Assembly (NCBI RefSeq): GCF_002943755.1
Contig: NZ_MQUB01000001.1
Coordinates: forward strand, 2,406,501 to 2,470,500
DNA: 64,000 nucleotides
From: Aureitalea marina
GTDB taxonomy: Bacteria; Bacteroidota; Bacteroidia; Flavobacteriales; Flavobacteriaceae
Direction of reading: 5' to 3'
A program made the translations under genes and the position numbers. The notes beneath the pieces were generated by a model. The model did not search any database, had not been told where the DNA came from, and saw nothing but the letters and a program-made list of their open reading frames with translations. Positions 50,948 through 60,301 of the stretch are shown here, piece by piece; position 1 is the stretch's first letter, and each line of letters begins with the position of its first letter.

Positions 50948-51361
50948 ATGGGTAATGTTTCTGTCACAAAATCAATCAATGTATCCGCTCAATCAGCATG
51001 GGAAGAGCTTTCCAGTTTCAAAGGAATCGAGAATTATTCGCCAATCGCAAAATCGGTCACCACGGGTGAAGGAACCGGTGCAACCCGCGTTTGCACCATG
51101 CCAGATGGAGCAGAGATCGATGAGATTCTAAACAAGGTGGATAATGACAATATGCACTTCCAATATGCCATTAATAGTGAGCCTTTCCCGGTTACCGGAT
51201 ATGTAAGTGATGTTAAGGTCAAACCGACGGGAGATAATAGCTGCGAGATCACCTGGGCTTGCACTTATAACTCCGCCGAGGAAGTGGAAGCCAATATGAA
51301 TGGTCTTTTTGGCGGCTTTTACAATCTGATCATTGATGGCCTGGAAGGTCATTTGAATTAA
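50948..51361 (+). CDS. SRPBCC (START-like) family protein
   Basis: 137 residues, cytoplasmic. MGNVSVTKSINVSAQSAWEEL and SFKGIENYSPIAKS at the N-terminus, VKVKPTGDNSCEITWACTY and a C-terminal long helix (NMNGLFGGFYNLIIDGLEGH) give the polyketide cyclase/SRPBCC helix-grip fold. It binds a hydrophobic ligand not identified here. It is followed by its own terminator. Confidence 0.85.
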   Translation: MGNVSVTKSINVSAQSAWEELSSFKGIENYSPIAKSVTTGEGTGATRVCTMPDGAEIDEILNKVDNDNMHFQYAINSEPFPVTGYVSDVKVKPTGDNSCEITWACTYNSAEEVEANMNGLFGGFYNLIIDGLEGHLN

Positions 51362-51383
51362 AGCTGATCTCAGCAAAGAACAG

Positions 51384-51408
51384 AAGCCGCCCTTGGGTGG
51401 CTTTTTTG
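51384..51408 (+). terminator. Intrinsic terminator after the SRPBCC gene
   Basis: AAGCCGCC-CTTG-GGTGGCTT followed by six T; one G-U pair. Confidence 0.85.
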
Positions 51409-51587
51409 TTGCACAAAAGCACTTATTAAAAACGCCGAATTTTTTTTATAACTTTGAGTAAATCAGTTGTCTGAAAATGAACTTTCTCAACTGATCTTCT
51501 TGCCGAATATGAAGAGTGATTGCCCCGAGTTTCTTGGACTAGAAGTCCAAACCTGTCATCGAAATTCAAAACTAAATACAATCACTT

Positions 51588-52277
51588 ATGAAAAAACTAA
51601 TCGCTGAATTTATCGGAACCCTTTGGTTGGTTCTTGGAGGATGTGGAAGTGCCATGCTCGCTGCTGGTGTTCCTGAACTCGGAATTGGATTTGTAGGGGT
51701 TTCCCTGGCCTTCGGTCTTACAGTGGTCACTATGGCTTATGCCATTGGCCATATCTCCGGATGTCATTTGAACCCCGCCGTCTCTATCGGATTGTGGATG
51801 GGAGGGCGCTTCGATGCCAAGGATCTGATCCCTTACATAGTCGCACAAGTATTGGGAGGAATAGCAGGTGCCGGAATCCTATATATGATCGTAACCGGGA
51901 AAGCCGGGCAGGAGATCGGTTCCTTTGCTGCCAATGGATATGGTGAACACTCTCCTGAGGGCTACGGCATGTCGGCGGCATTGATCACGGAGGTGGTCAT
52001 GACCTTTGCCTTCTTATTCGTTATACTTGGCGCAACTCACTCCAAAGCACCCAAGGGATTTGGAGGGCTGGCAATCGGGCTTTGTCTTACCCTGATCCAC
52101 CTGATCAGTATTCCAGTGACCAACACCTCGGTAAACCCTGCTCGATCTACCAGCCAGGCTCTTTTCGTAGGGGATTGGGCCCTGAGCCAATTGTGGCTAT
52201 TCTGGTTGGCTCCCATAATCGGTGCTATTCTTGCCGGTGTAATCTATAAATACCTATCTCCGGAAAAAGCAGAATAA
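51588..52277 (+). CDS. aqpZ: Aquaporin Z
   Basis: 229 residues with six membrane helices. The two NPA boxes are at 62-64 (HLNPAVSIG) and 183-185 (SVNPARSTS). The selectivity-filter residues Phe42, His171, Thr180 and Arg186 are those of a water-selective AqpZ rather than a glycerol channel. The leader of more than 100 bases upstream has TAACTTTG at 51449-51456 as a possible -7 element. Confidence 0.95.
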   Translation: MKKLIAEFIGTLWLVLGGCGSAMLAAGVPELGIGFVGVSLAFGLTVVTMAYAIGHISGCHLNPAVSIGLWMGGRFDAKDLIPYIVAQVLGGIAGAGILYMIVTGKAGQEIGSFAANGYGEHSPEGYGMSAALITEVVMTFAFLFVILGATHSKAPKGFGGLAIGLCLTLIHLISIPVTNTSVNPARSTSQALFVGDWALSQLWLFWLAPIIGAILAGVIYKYLSPEKAE

Positions 52278-52320
52278 CTCCCTACATATATTTTGTAATT
52301 TGGCCGTCAATACTACTGTA

Positions 52321-52866
52321 ATGACGGCCTTATTATTAATAGATATCCAGGAAGGTTTAGACGATCACCCGTACTATGGTGGTCAGCGCAATAACCCCAA
52401 CGCAGAAGATAAGGCGGCTGCACTACTTGCACACTTTCGGAAGAAAGGACTACCGGTGTATCATGTCCAGCACAGCTCTAATAATCCTGATTCGCCACTC
52501 CATCCTTCAAAGCCTGGTTTTGCCATTAAGTCCCTGGTAAGGCCTGAGGAGGGCGAACCTCATTATGTCAAACACGAGAATAGTGCTTTTGTGGGCACAT
52601 CCTTGGAAAGCGATCTTAAAAAAGCAGGGATCAACAAACTGGTCATTTGTGGGCTAACTACAGAACATTGTGTATCTACCTCTACCAGGATGGCCGCTAA
52701 TTTAGGTTTTACTGTAAGCCTAGCAGCGGATGCTACAGCAGCTTTTGCCAAGAAAAATGGGACGACAAACTACCCGGCGCAAATGGTTCATGATATTGTG
52801 CTGGCCTGCCTGAGGGACGAATTTGCCACAGTACTGGAAACCGATAAGATCCTCGCCACTCTTTAA
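52321..52866 (+). CDS. Isochorismatase-family cysteine hydrolase
   Basis: 181 residues from ATG 52321 (TALLLIDIQEGLDD). The triad is Asp in LLIDIQEG, Lys in PHYVKHENSAFVG and Cys in ICGLTTEHCVSTSTR. Members hydrolyse amides or esters such as nicotinamide, ureidoacrylate or isochorismate. The pattern does not fix the substrate. Confidence 0.9.
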   Translation: MTALLLIDIQEGLDDHPYYGGQRNNPNAEDKAAALLAHFRKKGLPVYHVQHSSNNPDSPLHPSKPGFAIKSLVRPEEGEPHYVKHENSAFVGTSLESDLKKAGINKLVICGLTTEHCVSTSTRMAANLGFTVSLAADATAAFAKKNGTTNYPAQMVHDIVLACLRDEFATVLETDKILATL

Positions 52867-52869
52867 ACC

Positions 52870-53664
52870 TTACTGGTCGTCGGCTTTGAGTATCAATAGG
52901 GGTTTAGTGGTGAAGAATTCCTTTTTCATCACCCGGTTCTTTTCCCATAGTTTTTGGAAGAACCCTCTCTGACGTCTAAGGACACATAGTAAATCCGGAT
53001 TATTGGACTGGAAATGCTCAAGGACTCCTTGGAATATAGTAGCATTGTTGGTTTCCGTGAAGGAATCTCCCATAGTTAGCCAATTGGGATCCGTTGATTC
53101 TTGGGCAGTATCTGGTGTATGGACCTGTAACAGATTGAGACGGGCATTGAATAATTTCGCAAGCTCCAATACCGGCGATAAAGCCTCTTCACGCTCACAG
53201 TATCCCCCCTTAAAGGCGAGTAAAATGGTCTCAAATTTTCGGAATAGATAATCTCCCGGTATGATCATAACAGGTGTCATGGTTTGCTTGACGATCTTAC
53301 CGGTTATACTCCCTAAATAGACTTCATCGTCCATTTCAATACTTTGAGGCGAAAGCAGGATCAAATCGATCTCCAGCAGTTTGATCAGCCGTTCTATTCC
53401 TTCAAATGAATCTCCTTTGACTGGCCGGGCCACCACCTCGACATTTTGGGTATCTACCTGATTCAGGACTTCATTTAGCTGAGCCTCGCTATCTTCAATG
53501 ATCAGTTGGTTGACCTTGGTCAAACCTGCAACTTTCGAAAACTCCTTGTATAGGTTTATCAAATAAACAGTGGCCCCATTCATCGAGGCCAAGCCCACGG
53601 CAAACTTTAAATTTGTCACCGCATGTGCCGTATTGCTCACGGGAACCAAAATATTCTTGATCAT
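52870..53664 (-). CDS. Universal stress protein, two USP domains
   Basis: 264 residues. Domain 1 begins IKNILVPVSNTAHAVTNLKF, and the second begins FETILLAFKGGYCEREEALS. The ATP-binding GxxG-9x-G(S/T) pattern is only partly kept (LGSITGKIVKQTMTPVMII). The protein is cytoplasmic and likely helps during starvation or redox stress. It is convergent with the hydrolase (3 bases between stops) and divergent from the GNAT gene. Confidence 0.9.
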   Translation of the reverse strand: MIKNILVPVSNTAHAVTNLKFAVGLASMNGATVYLINLYKEFSKVAGLTKVNQLIIEDSEAQLNEVLNQVDTQNVEVVARPVKGDSFEGIERLIKLLEIDLILLSPQSIEMDDEVYLGSITGKIVKQTMTPVMIIPGDYLFRKFETILLAFKGGYCEREEALSPVLELAKLFNARLNLLQVHTPDTAQESTDPNWLTMGDSFTETNNATIFQGVLEHFQSNNPDLLCVLRRQRGFFQKLWEKNRVMKKEFFTTKPLLILKADDQ

Positions 53665-53704
53665 TGGTGTATATTTAGCTGCAACGTAAAATTAGCTTTA
53701 AAAT

Positions 53705-54232
53705 ATGATTCGTTGGGCTAATTCGGCCGAAATTCCCAAAATACTTCAGATTACAAAGGCCTGCGCTCATTCAATGATTGAGAGAGGAATCCTACAATGG
53801 AATGAATCCTATCCCAATCAGGAGCAATTTGCTGAAGATATTCGACGAAATGAACTTTATGTTTATATCTATAATGAAGAGGTGATCGGTTGTATCGTGA
53901 TCACTTCTTTGAAGGATTCCGAATACGAACCCATTCAATGGCTTACTTCGGAATTGGAGCACTATTACATTCATCGGTTAGCTGTCCATCCGGATCACCA
54001 AGGCAAAGGGTATGCGCGCAAACTGATGGACTTCGCCGAGCGGAAGGGCCGTGAAGATGGGGTGGCAAGTATACGGTTGGACACCTTCAGTAAGAATCCT
54101 AGAAACCAACATTTCTACAAGCAAAGAGGCTATTTAAAAGTAGGTCATATCTTTCTCCCAAATCAGAGTGAATATCCATTTTATTGCTTCGAACTGCCTT
54201 TGATCAACGAACCAGGGAAAAGTAGCCCGTAA
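53705..54232 (+). CDS. GNAT family N-acetyltransferase
   Basis: 175 residues. The acetyl-CoA loop is RLAVHPDHQGKGYARKLMD near residue 96, followed by LDTFSKNPRNQHFYKQRGY. The substrate is unknown. The last 29 bases overlap the end of the T9SS protein on the other strand. Confidence 0.92.
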   Translation: MIRWANSAEIPKILQITKACAHSMIERGILQWNESYPNQEQFAEDIRRNELYVYIYNEEVIGCIVITSLKDSEYEPIQWLTSELEHYYIHRLAVHPDHQGKGYARKLMDFAERKGREDGVASIRLDTFSKNPRNQHFYKQRGYLKVGHIFLPNQSEYPFYCFELPLINEPGKSSP

Positions 54233-55931
54233 AAACCCTGTTATCTGAGGTTTCTGCCTTATACCAATAGCCATCTGAAGGTAATGGGTTACCATTGTAG
54301 AGGCCATCCCAACCCTGCTCACCCGGTCTGACCTGGCCAAGCAATTTTCCAAATCTGTCGAAGATGGAGATTACCGTTAGCGGAAGGGCCTCCCCCTGTC
54401 TTGGAGCTATATACTGCCAAAAATCATTGATCCCGTCTCCATTGGGAGAGAAATATGGCGGAAATCCTCCTGGCGGAAAGGCTAGGTTAAATGGCCTGGA
54501 TGCTATGCCACAACCATTGATATCCCGAACATAGACTACATAAGCCCCCTCAGGCAAATTAAGGAATTCGTTTCTGGGTTGATAGGGCCCGTTCTCGTCC
54601 AATGAGTATTCATAAACCCCTTCTCCTGTAACCAAAACACTCACATCGAAATCGTCCTCTCCAGGTGTGATTTTTACCCGTTGAATAGTTGCTATGGAGG
54701 ACTGTTCCACTTCGAATACCTGCTCGGCCACACATTCGATCTCAAAATCTTCCTGGATCAGGGTGTTATAGGCTTCATATCGATAAAGACCTGTACTGGA
54801 AATATTGACCGTAGGTTCGCTCGAAATTATGATCTCGGTACCATCCTCCTGGATCTTGTACCATCGGAAACCGTCGGCAGTATCCTGAGTTGTGATCTGT
54901 GCAGGAATCTGGCCGGAACAGATTCCGACGCTATCTGGGAAATCGATCTCCGGTTTCAGATCGACCAGTTCTCCAGTTTCCTGATCGAAGAAAGGGCCGC
55001 ATCCCAATATGGTTGAAAACGACTCTTGTATACATCCCTGTGCTTCACCTGCATCGTTAAAGGGGATGATCTCAACGAAATAGGTTCGATTGGGCTCAAA
55101 ATTGATCACAAAGGTGGAAGTTTCGGTGAAGATGCCTCCATCCAGCACATCATTTTCAAATGGCGAACTACCAATATTGACAATATAACCTGTAGCCCCG
55201 GGAACAGCCTCCCACTCCAGGAAAGGGGTTAGGGGCACGTTGATCGCTCCGTCCGGAGGGGTTATCAACCGGGTACAGCCCGGAGGTTGACCTAACTCCC
55301 CGGTCAGAAAACTAAATTCCTGACAATTCTGAGCTCGTCCAATCTCATTGTAAGGCTCTATCAATACAAATATCTCCGCAGATGGAGGGAAATCTGCAGG
55401 AGGATTGTAAGTCAGTGTATTGCCCACATCGAGTTGATCGACTATATCTCCACTTCCAGGGGCAGTTCCTATTGTGATCAAATATCCCGTGGCCCGTGGT
55501 GCATAACTCCATTGGATGAAAGTTCCCACATTGACATTAGTCTGTCCGTCCAAAGGGGTGGTCATCACGCTACAATCCGGTAATGTGGTCACTTGGGCAG
55601 TTGTAAACGATTGTGAGGGACACACTATATCCGGTTGGTCAAAAAGAAAGAGGGTTATGGTGACAAAGATCTGAGTGGATTCAGGTAGTCCCAGCGGTGG
55701 CAGAAAAGTAGTGTCTATACCAACTGCTTGTTCATTGACGATCTCACCACCTCCTGGGGTCGTCCCCAATGAGATGATATAACCGGTTACCCCTACGACC
55801 TCCTCCCAACTAATTGCGGTATCCACGGGAACGTTGTTCTGCCCATTCAAAGGTGAGGTCAGATCAGGACACTCCTGCCCAAAGACCCAATAGCCCAGAA
55901 TCAAAAAGAGAAAAGGTAGTTTCCTTTTCAT
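54204..55931 (-). CDS. T9SS type B sorting-domain surface protein with FN3-like repeats
   Basis: 575 residues. Signal peptide (LPFLFLILGYWVFGQ), then three FN3/Ig-like repeats of roughly 90-110 residues, each with (S/T)P(L/P)(N/D)G...NVP followed by GYI(I/V)(S/N)(L/I)G and a Cys at the repeat start. An Ig-like SprB-type region precedes the C-terminal gliding-associated domain PPYFSPNGDGINDFW, with GWDGLYNGNPLPSDGYWY. Type B substrates cross the outer membrane through the type IX system and attach to the surface. It is probably an adhesin. Confidence 0.93.
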   Translation of the reverse strand: MKRKLPFLFLILGYWVFGQECPDLTSPLNGQNNVPVDTAISWEEVVGVTGYIISLGTTPGGGEIVNEQAVGIDTTFLPPLGLPESTQIFVTITLFLFDQPDIVCPSQSFTTAQVTTLPDCSVMTTPLDGQTNVNVGTFIQWSYAPRATGYLITIGTAPGSGDIVDQLDVGNTLTYNPPADFPPSAEIFVLIEPYNEIGRAQNCQEFSFLTGELGQPPGCTRLITPPDGAINVPLTPFLEWEAVPGATGYIVNIGSSPFENDVLDGGIFTETSTFVINFEPNRTYFVEIIPFNDAGEAQGCIQESFSTILGCGPFFDQETGELVDLKPEIDFPDSVGICSGQIPAQITTQDTADGFRWYKIQEDGTEIIISSEPTVNISSTGLYRYEAYNTLIQEDFEIECVAEQVFEVEQSSIATIQRVKITPGEDDFDVSVLVTGEGVYEYSLDENGPYQPRNEFLNLPEGAYVVYVRDINGCGIASRPFNLAFPPGGFPPYFSPNGDGINDFWQYIAPRQGEALPLTVISIFDRFGKLLGQVRPGEQGWDGLYNGNPLPSDGYWYKAETSDNRVFTGYFSLVR

Positions 55932-56026
55932 AGCACGTAAACTCCTTCAGATTAGGTAATAACGTTAGAAACAATCCATTTGTTTCACCCGCCTGTAAAC
56001 CATAAATATAGGCAATTATACCACCG

Positions 56027-57427
56027 ATGTCAGGCCTTGGCACAGCAATAAAGCTGACAGTAAATATGTATTTTTGCTGCTTGAATCAGTCCACCACGGA
56101 TATCTCTTTTAGACGCATCCAGCAACTTGCCATTCCGGCTATCATTGCTGGCATAGCCGAACCTGTACTCTCCAGTACCGATGCGGCCGTAGTAGGAAAT
56201 ATTCCCGTCAATGGAACCGAAGCTCTGGCCGCCGTGGGAATTGTTGGCTCTTTTTTATCCATGTTGATTTGGATTCTCGCTCAAACCAGGGCCGCGATCT
56301 CCTCCATTGTATCTCAAAACCTGGGGGCGGGTAAGATCGATGAATTGAGAAGTTTCCCGGCACAGGCCATCTACTTTAATATCGGCCTTAGTATCCTTGT
56401 CTTGGTAGGAACTTATGCCTTTGTAGAGGAAATATTCCGACTGTTGAACGCAAGCGGTGAGATCCTTAAGTTAAGTTTGGAATACTATGACATCCGGGTC
56501 TGGGGATTTCCTTTTACATTGTTCACATTTGCCGTGTTCGGCATCTTTCGGGGACTTCAGAACACCTTTTGGCCAATGATCATCGCCGCTACCGGTGCGG
56601 TCATGAATATAGGGCTGGATTTCTTATTGGTCTATGGATTGCAAGACCTGATACCGCCTATGGGAATAAAGGGTGCTGCCTGGGCTAGCTTGATGTCTCA
56701 ACTGGTGATGGCCCTTATGTCCATGATCTTGCTATTGAAAAAGACCCAGATCTCCTTGCGTCTGCAATTTCCACTTCACCCTGAGATCAAACGATTGGTG
56801 TATATGAGTTTCAATCTCTTTATCCGGTCTTTGGCATTGAATGCCGCATTGATGCTTGCCGTACGAGAAGCTACTTATCTGGGAACAAAATACATAGCAG
56901 CCCATGCCATAGCTATTAATCTTTGGCTTTTCGCTGCTTTCTTCCTAGACGGCTACGGGGCAGCGGGGAATATTCTCGGTGGTAAGCTGAAAGGGGCCGG
57001 ACAGTTTAAGGCACTATTGACCGTCAGTAAACGGGTGAATGGTTACAATCAGGTTGTGGCAGCGATCCTGATCATTTTCGGGATCATCTTGTATAAACCC
57101 TTGGGACTGCTCTTTAATAAGGACCCGGAAGTGCTGGCCGTCTTCAATGATATGTTCTACCTGGCCCTAATCAGCCTGCCCATCTGTGCTTTTGCCTTTA
57201 CTTTCGATTCTATCTTTAAGGGCTTGGGCGAGATGAAGTATTTACGAAATGTGCTGTTAGGCGCGACCTTGATCGGCTTCATTCCCTCTTTATATCTTTT
57301 CAAATACCTGGGCTGGGGTATCCAAGGTATCTGGCTCTCCATCATCGTGTGGATCGGTTATAGGGCCGTTGCTTTGATCGTTCGATTTTCCCAAAAATAT
57401 GTCCCCTTGGCCCGAAATTCCTCCTGA
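56027..57427 (+). CDS. MATE family efflux transporter
   Basis: 466 residues with about twelve membrane helices in two similar halves; the family pattern is visible in AIPAIIAGIAEPVLSSTDAAV, FRGLQNTFWPMIIAATGAVM and GIKGAAWASLMSQLV. It exports cationic or aromatic compounds using Na+ or H+. The first 40 residues before SFRRIQQLAIPAI include a CC pair and may be over-extended; ATG 56066 is an alternative start. Confidence 0.92.
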   Translation: MSGLGTAIKLTVNMYFCCLNQSTTDISFRRIQQLAIPAIIAGIAEPVLSSTDAAVVGNIPVNGTEALAAVGIVGSFLSMLIWILAQTRAAISSIVSQNLGAGKIDELRSFPAQAIYFNIGLSILVLVGTYAFVEEIFRLLNASGEILKLSLEYYDIRVWGFPFTLFTFAVFGIFRGLQNTFWPMIIAATGAVMNIGLDFLLVYGLQDLIPPMGIKGAAWASLMSQLVMALMSMILLLKKTQISLRLQFPLHPEIKRLVYMSFNLFIRSLALNAALMLAVREATYLGTKYIAAHAIAINLWLFAAFFLDGYGAAGNILGGKLKGAGQFKALLTVSKRVNGYNQVVAAILIIFGIILYKPLGLLFNKDPEVLAVFNDMFYLALISLPICAFAFTFDSIFKGLGEMKYLRNVLLGATLIGFIPSLYLFKYLGWGIQGIWLSIIVWIGYRAVALIVRFSQKYVPLARNSS

Positions 57428-57531
57428 ACGGGCCTCAATTACCGAATTATCGAAATAATTGACCGCTTACTCAATTAAACGTTCTACCTAGATCAATACT
57501 GCTTAAATTACGCTCATACTGAGCGCTACAG

Positions 57532-58956
57532 TTGAGAAACTTAATTTGTTATATCACCTTTTTCTTTTGTTTGTCGATAGGCTTTGCACAGCAAGCTGAT
57601 TTGCATAAACAATACACCTATTATGACGGCTTACCGTCTGACAATGTCTTGGAAATAGGTCAGGACAGTCTGGGTTTGATCTATATTAAATCCGACAAAG
57701 GGACTAGTCTTTTTAATGGAGGAGAGTTCTCCGATCTGACTGAAGAACCGGCTTTAAACTTCATTTCCAAGACGGATAGTTTAGCTGTAAGCTTGTATAA
57801 CGTATTGGCTGACCGTACTGTTAACGTGACCTTCATGGACCTACAGGGCTCCTGGTGGGTAGGAACTGAGGGCTCAGGTCTTTGGTATTTCCCTACCGGT
57901 AATTCCGGAAAGCAGAATGTGTTTATACAGTATATCGGGTTAAATAATGACCGAGAGGAATTTCCTGGATCACAACTGACTATACCCCATCAATACGAGA
58001 CTCTGACCATTGGGTATGCCAGTCCGGATTATACTGCACTCGGTCGTCAGCAATTTCGATACAAGATCGAGGGTGTTCATCAGGATTGGGTATTGACCAG
58101 GGATAATAAGGTTCAGTTCACGGCCTTGCCGCATGGGGAAACCTATACTTTCTCAGTCGCTGTTCAGGATGCGGGAGGGAACTGGAGTGAACCAGCTACG
58201 CTAGCTATGAAATTTGAACAGGCATTCTATCAGTCCAGGATGTTTTTTGGTTTGATCGGTGTTTTGGTGATTGCGCTGATCTGGGCATCAACACGTTGGT
58301 TCTTCAAAAGACAGGCAAATTGGGCTAAAATGAACACCCAGCTTATGGAGTTGGAAGGGCAGGCTCTGCAGTCCCAAATGAATCCTCATTTTGTATTTAA
58401 TTCCTTAAATTCCATTCAGAGCTTTGTAAGTTCAGGAGACGAACTAAAGGCAGAGGTGTACTTGGCGAAATTCTCAGATCTGCTTCGCAAAACCCTGGAA
58501 TCATCCAAGAAAACAAGGATCCCTCTTTCTGATGAGATCAATATGCTGGAGCGTTACTTAGAATTGGAAAGCATGCGCTTCGGAGACCGACTGAATTATA
58601 GCTTGGAGGTTGATGAAAAACTGGAAACAGATCTGATTCAAGTTCCCGCCATGCTGATTCAGCCATTTGTAGAAAATGCCATCGTACATGGGATCGGCCC
58701 AAAACCATCAGGAGGAGAGGTCAAGGTCAGTTTTGATAAGGTAGATGACAAAACACTCCTATGTCGCGTTAAAGACAACGGAGTTGGAAGAAATAAAACA
58801 CAAAATACACTCCATCAGTCCATGGGTACAGATATTGTGCGCAGGAGGTTGGAGTTGATGGGTCCCAACGAGAATGGACAGGTTGAGTATATCGATCTGG
58901 TAGACGAAAAGGAACAATCAAAAGGAACAGAAGTCATTATTCGAATCCCTTTATGA
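57532..58956 (+). CDS. LytS-like sensor histidine kinase with short propeller remnant
   Basis: 474 residues from TTG 57532. After a signal peptide come one to two two-component-regulator propeller blades (YYDGLPSDNVLEIGQDSLG; GSWWVGTEGSGLWYF), a Y_Y_Y domain (about 150-235), one membrane helix (MFFGLIGVLVIALIWAST), then a His-kinase domain with the phosphoacceptor in LQSQMNPHFVFNSLNSI and the N box FVENAIVHGI. Normal members have about 12-14 blades in two propellers, so most of the sensor is missing. It is coupled by ATGA to its response regulator. Confidence 0.9.
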   Translation: MRNLICYITFFFCLSIGFAQQADLHKQYTYYDGLPSDNVLEIGQDSLGLIYIKSDKGTSLFNGGEFSDLTEEPALNFISKTDSLAVSLYNVLADRTVNVTFMDLQGSWWVGTEGSGLWYFPTGNSGKQNVFIQYIGLNNDREEFPGSQLTIPHQYETLTIGYASPDYTALGRQQFRYKIEGVHQDWVLTRDNKVQFTALPHGETYTFSVAVQDAGGNWSEPATLAMKFEQAFYQSRMFFGLIGVLVIALIWASTRWFFKRQANWAKMNTQLMELEGQALQSQMNPHFVFNSLNSIQSFVSSGDELKAEVYLAKFSDLLRKTLESSKKTRIPLSDEINMLERYLELESMRFGDRLNYSLEVDEKLETDLIQVPAMLIQPFVENAIVHGIGPKPSGGEVKVSFDKVDDKTLLCRVKDNGVGRNKTQNTLHQSMGTDIVRRRLELMGPNENGQVEYIDLVDEKEQSKGTEVIIRIPL

Positions 58957-59705
58957 GCTTGAAGGTTATCATCATTGACGACGAGCTAAATGCCATTACA
59001 ACCCTGGAGAATTTCACAAGGAAATATCTAGTGGATTGCATCGTGGTTGGCACGGCCTCCAGTAAGGAAGAAGGCGTGAAGTTGATCAATTCGACTTCGT
59101 TCGACCTGGCTTTATTGGACATCAACCTGGGCGATGGAACGGGCTTTGAGGTGCTGGATGGTTGCAGCAATCGTGATTTTCATGTTGTCTTTACCACTGC
59201 CTACGACCAATATGCTATCAAAGCATTCAGATACTCGGCCATGGATTACCTCTTGAAACCCATCAATCCCGAGGAGTTGATCCAAACTGTGGACCGTATT
59301 CGTGCATTACCTGCCGCACCAAACCAGGAACAATCAGGTTATGCTGCCACCGTGGCTAAAACCGGAACTGCAGATAAGCTGGTGGTAAATGCCAGTAGTG
59401 AGATTCATTTCATCGACTTGGATCAGATCAGTCATTTGGAATCCTATAGGAACTATACGGATATCTACTTGCAGAACGGTCAGAAGATCACCTCCACCAA
59501 GACGCTCAAATACTATGAGCTTATGCTGGAAGGACAAGGTTTTTTCAGGATCCATCAAAAACATCTGGTCCGACTGGATTGTGTCACCAGATTCCTGAAA
59601 GAAGATGGAGGATATGTAGAGTTAAAGGACGGAAGCAAACTGGAAGTTTCCAGGAGAAAAAAAGACGAGTTACTAAAAACACTTATGCCGGGAGAAAAAG
59701 CATGA
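58953..59705 (+). CDS. LytTR-type response regulator
   Basis: 250 residues. The receiver domain has IIDDELNAI, the phosphorylated Asp in LALLDINLGDG and Lys in DYLLKPINPEEL. The LytTR DNA-binding domain (about 140-245) has SHLESYRNYTDIYLQNGQ and FFRIHQKHLVRLD. It is translationally coupled at both ends: ATGA with the kinase and with the following lipoprotein. Confidence 0.95.
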   Translation: MSLKVIIIDDELNAITTLENFTRKYLVDCIVVGTASSKEEGVKLINSTSFDLALLDINLGDGTGFEVLDGCSNRDFHVVFTTAYDQYAIKAFRYSAMDYLLKPINPEELIQTVDRIRALPAAPNQEQSGYAATVAKTGTADKLVVNASSEIHFIDLDQISHLESYRNYTDIYLQNGQKITSTKTLKYYELMLEGQGFFRIHQKHLVRLDCVTRFLKEDGGYVELKDGSKLEVSRRKKDELLKTLMPGEKA

Positions 59706-60163
59706 ACAGATTGACCAAATATCTTCTATTGGTGCTTATCGCATCATTTGCTCTAATCGTGACTCAAAGTTGCCGGGAGGATGACGATATTTTCCAAGTT
59801 GTTGTTATCGACTCTCAGGAAGAGCTGGAGCGATTGATCCTTGGGCAGTCCAGTCGCTTAGAAGGACCGATTATATTAAGTGGGGCCATCACCTCCTTGG
59901 AGGTCTTCGAGAATGTAGAAAAGATCATCGGGGATTTTGTGATTGTCGACACCCAATTGACCTCCCTGGACGGGCTCGAAAATCTGATTCTGGTCACTGG
60001 TGATATCACCATAACCTCAAACCCTCCTTTCCAACAGAAAATAAAGGATTTCTGTGCCTTGCAGACACTTATAAATGGTGGGTCTTTTAAGAGTATAACC
60101 ATCACGAATAATCAACACAATCCGACTGTGGCGGACATTCAACAGGGAAATTGCGCCTTCTGA
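59702..60163 (+). CDS. Receptor-L/LRR-like envelope protein coupled to the regulator
   Basis: 153 residues. A signal peptide with lipobox-like TQSC (LVLIASFALIVTQSCRED) and a short solenoid pattern (LEGPIILSGAITSLEVFENV; IIGDFVIVDTQLTSLDGLENL; LVTGDITITSNPP), close to the receptor L-domain type repeat. The ATG at 59702 overlaps the regulator stop, so it is made with the two-component pair and may be a sensor accessory, which is inference. Confidence 0.75.
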   Translation: MNRLTKYLLLVLIASFALIVTQSCREDDDIFQVVVIDSQEELERLILGQSSRLEGPIILSGAITSLEVFENVEKIIGDFVIVDTQLTSLDGLENLILVTGDITITSNPPFQQKIKDFCALQTLINGGSFKSITITNNQHNPTVADIQQGNCAF

Positions 60164-60301
60164 CCAAAATGCACGCCAACCGAATAATCAAGAAATACGA
60201 CCGTTGAATTTTAAAAAAGCTCCACTTATTCAATCGACACATCTGGCCTTTGAATATGGTGTAGTTTAGAGCTAATTCCACTAATAATAAAATTGATCAC
60301 T

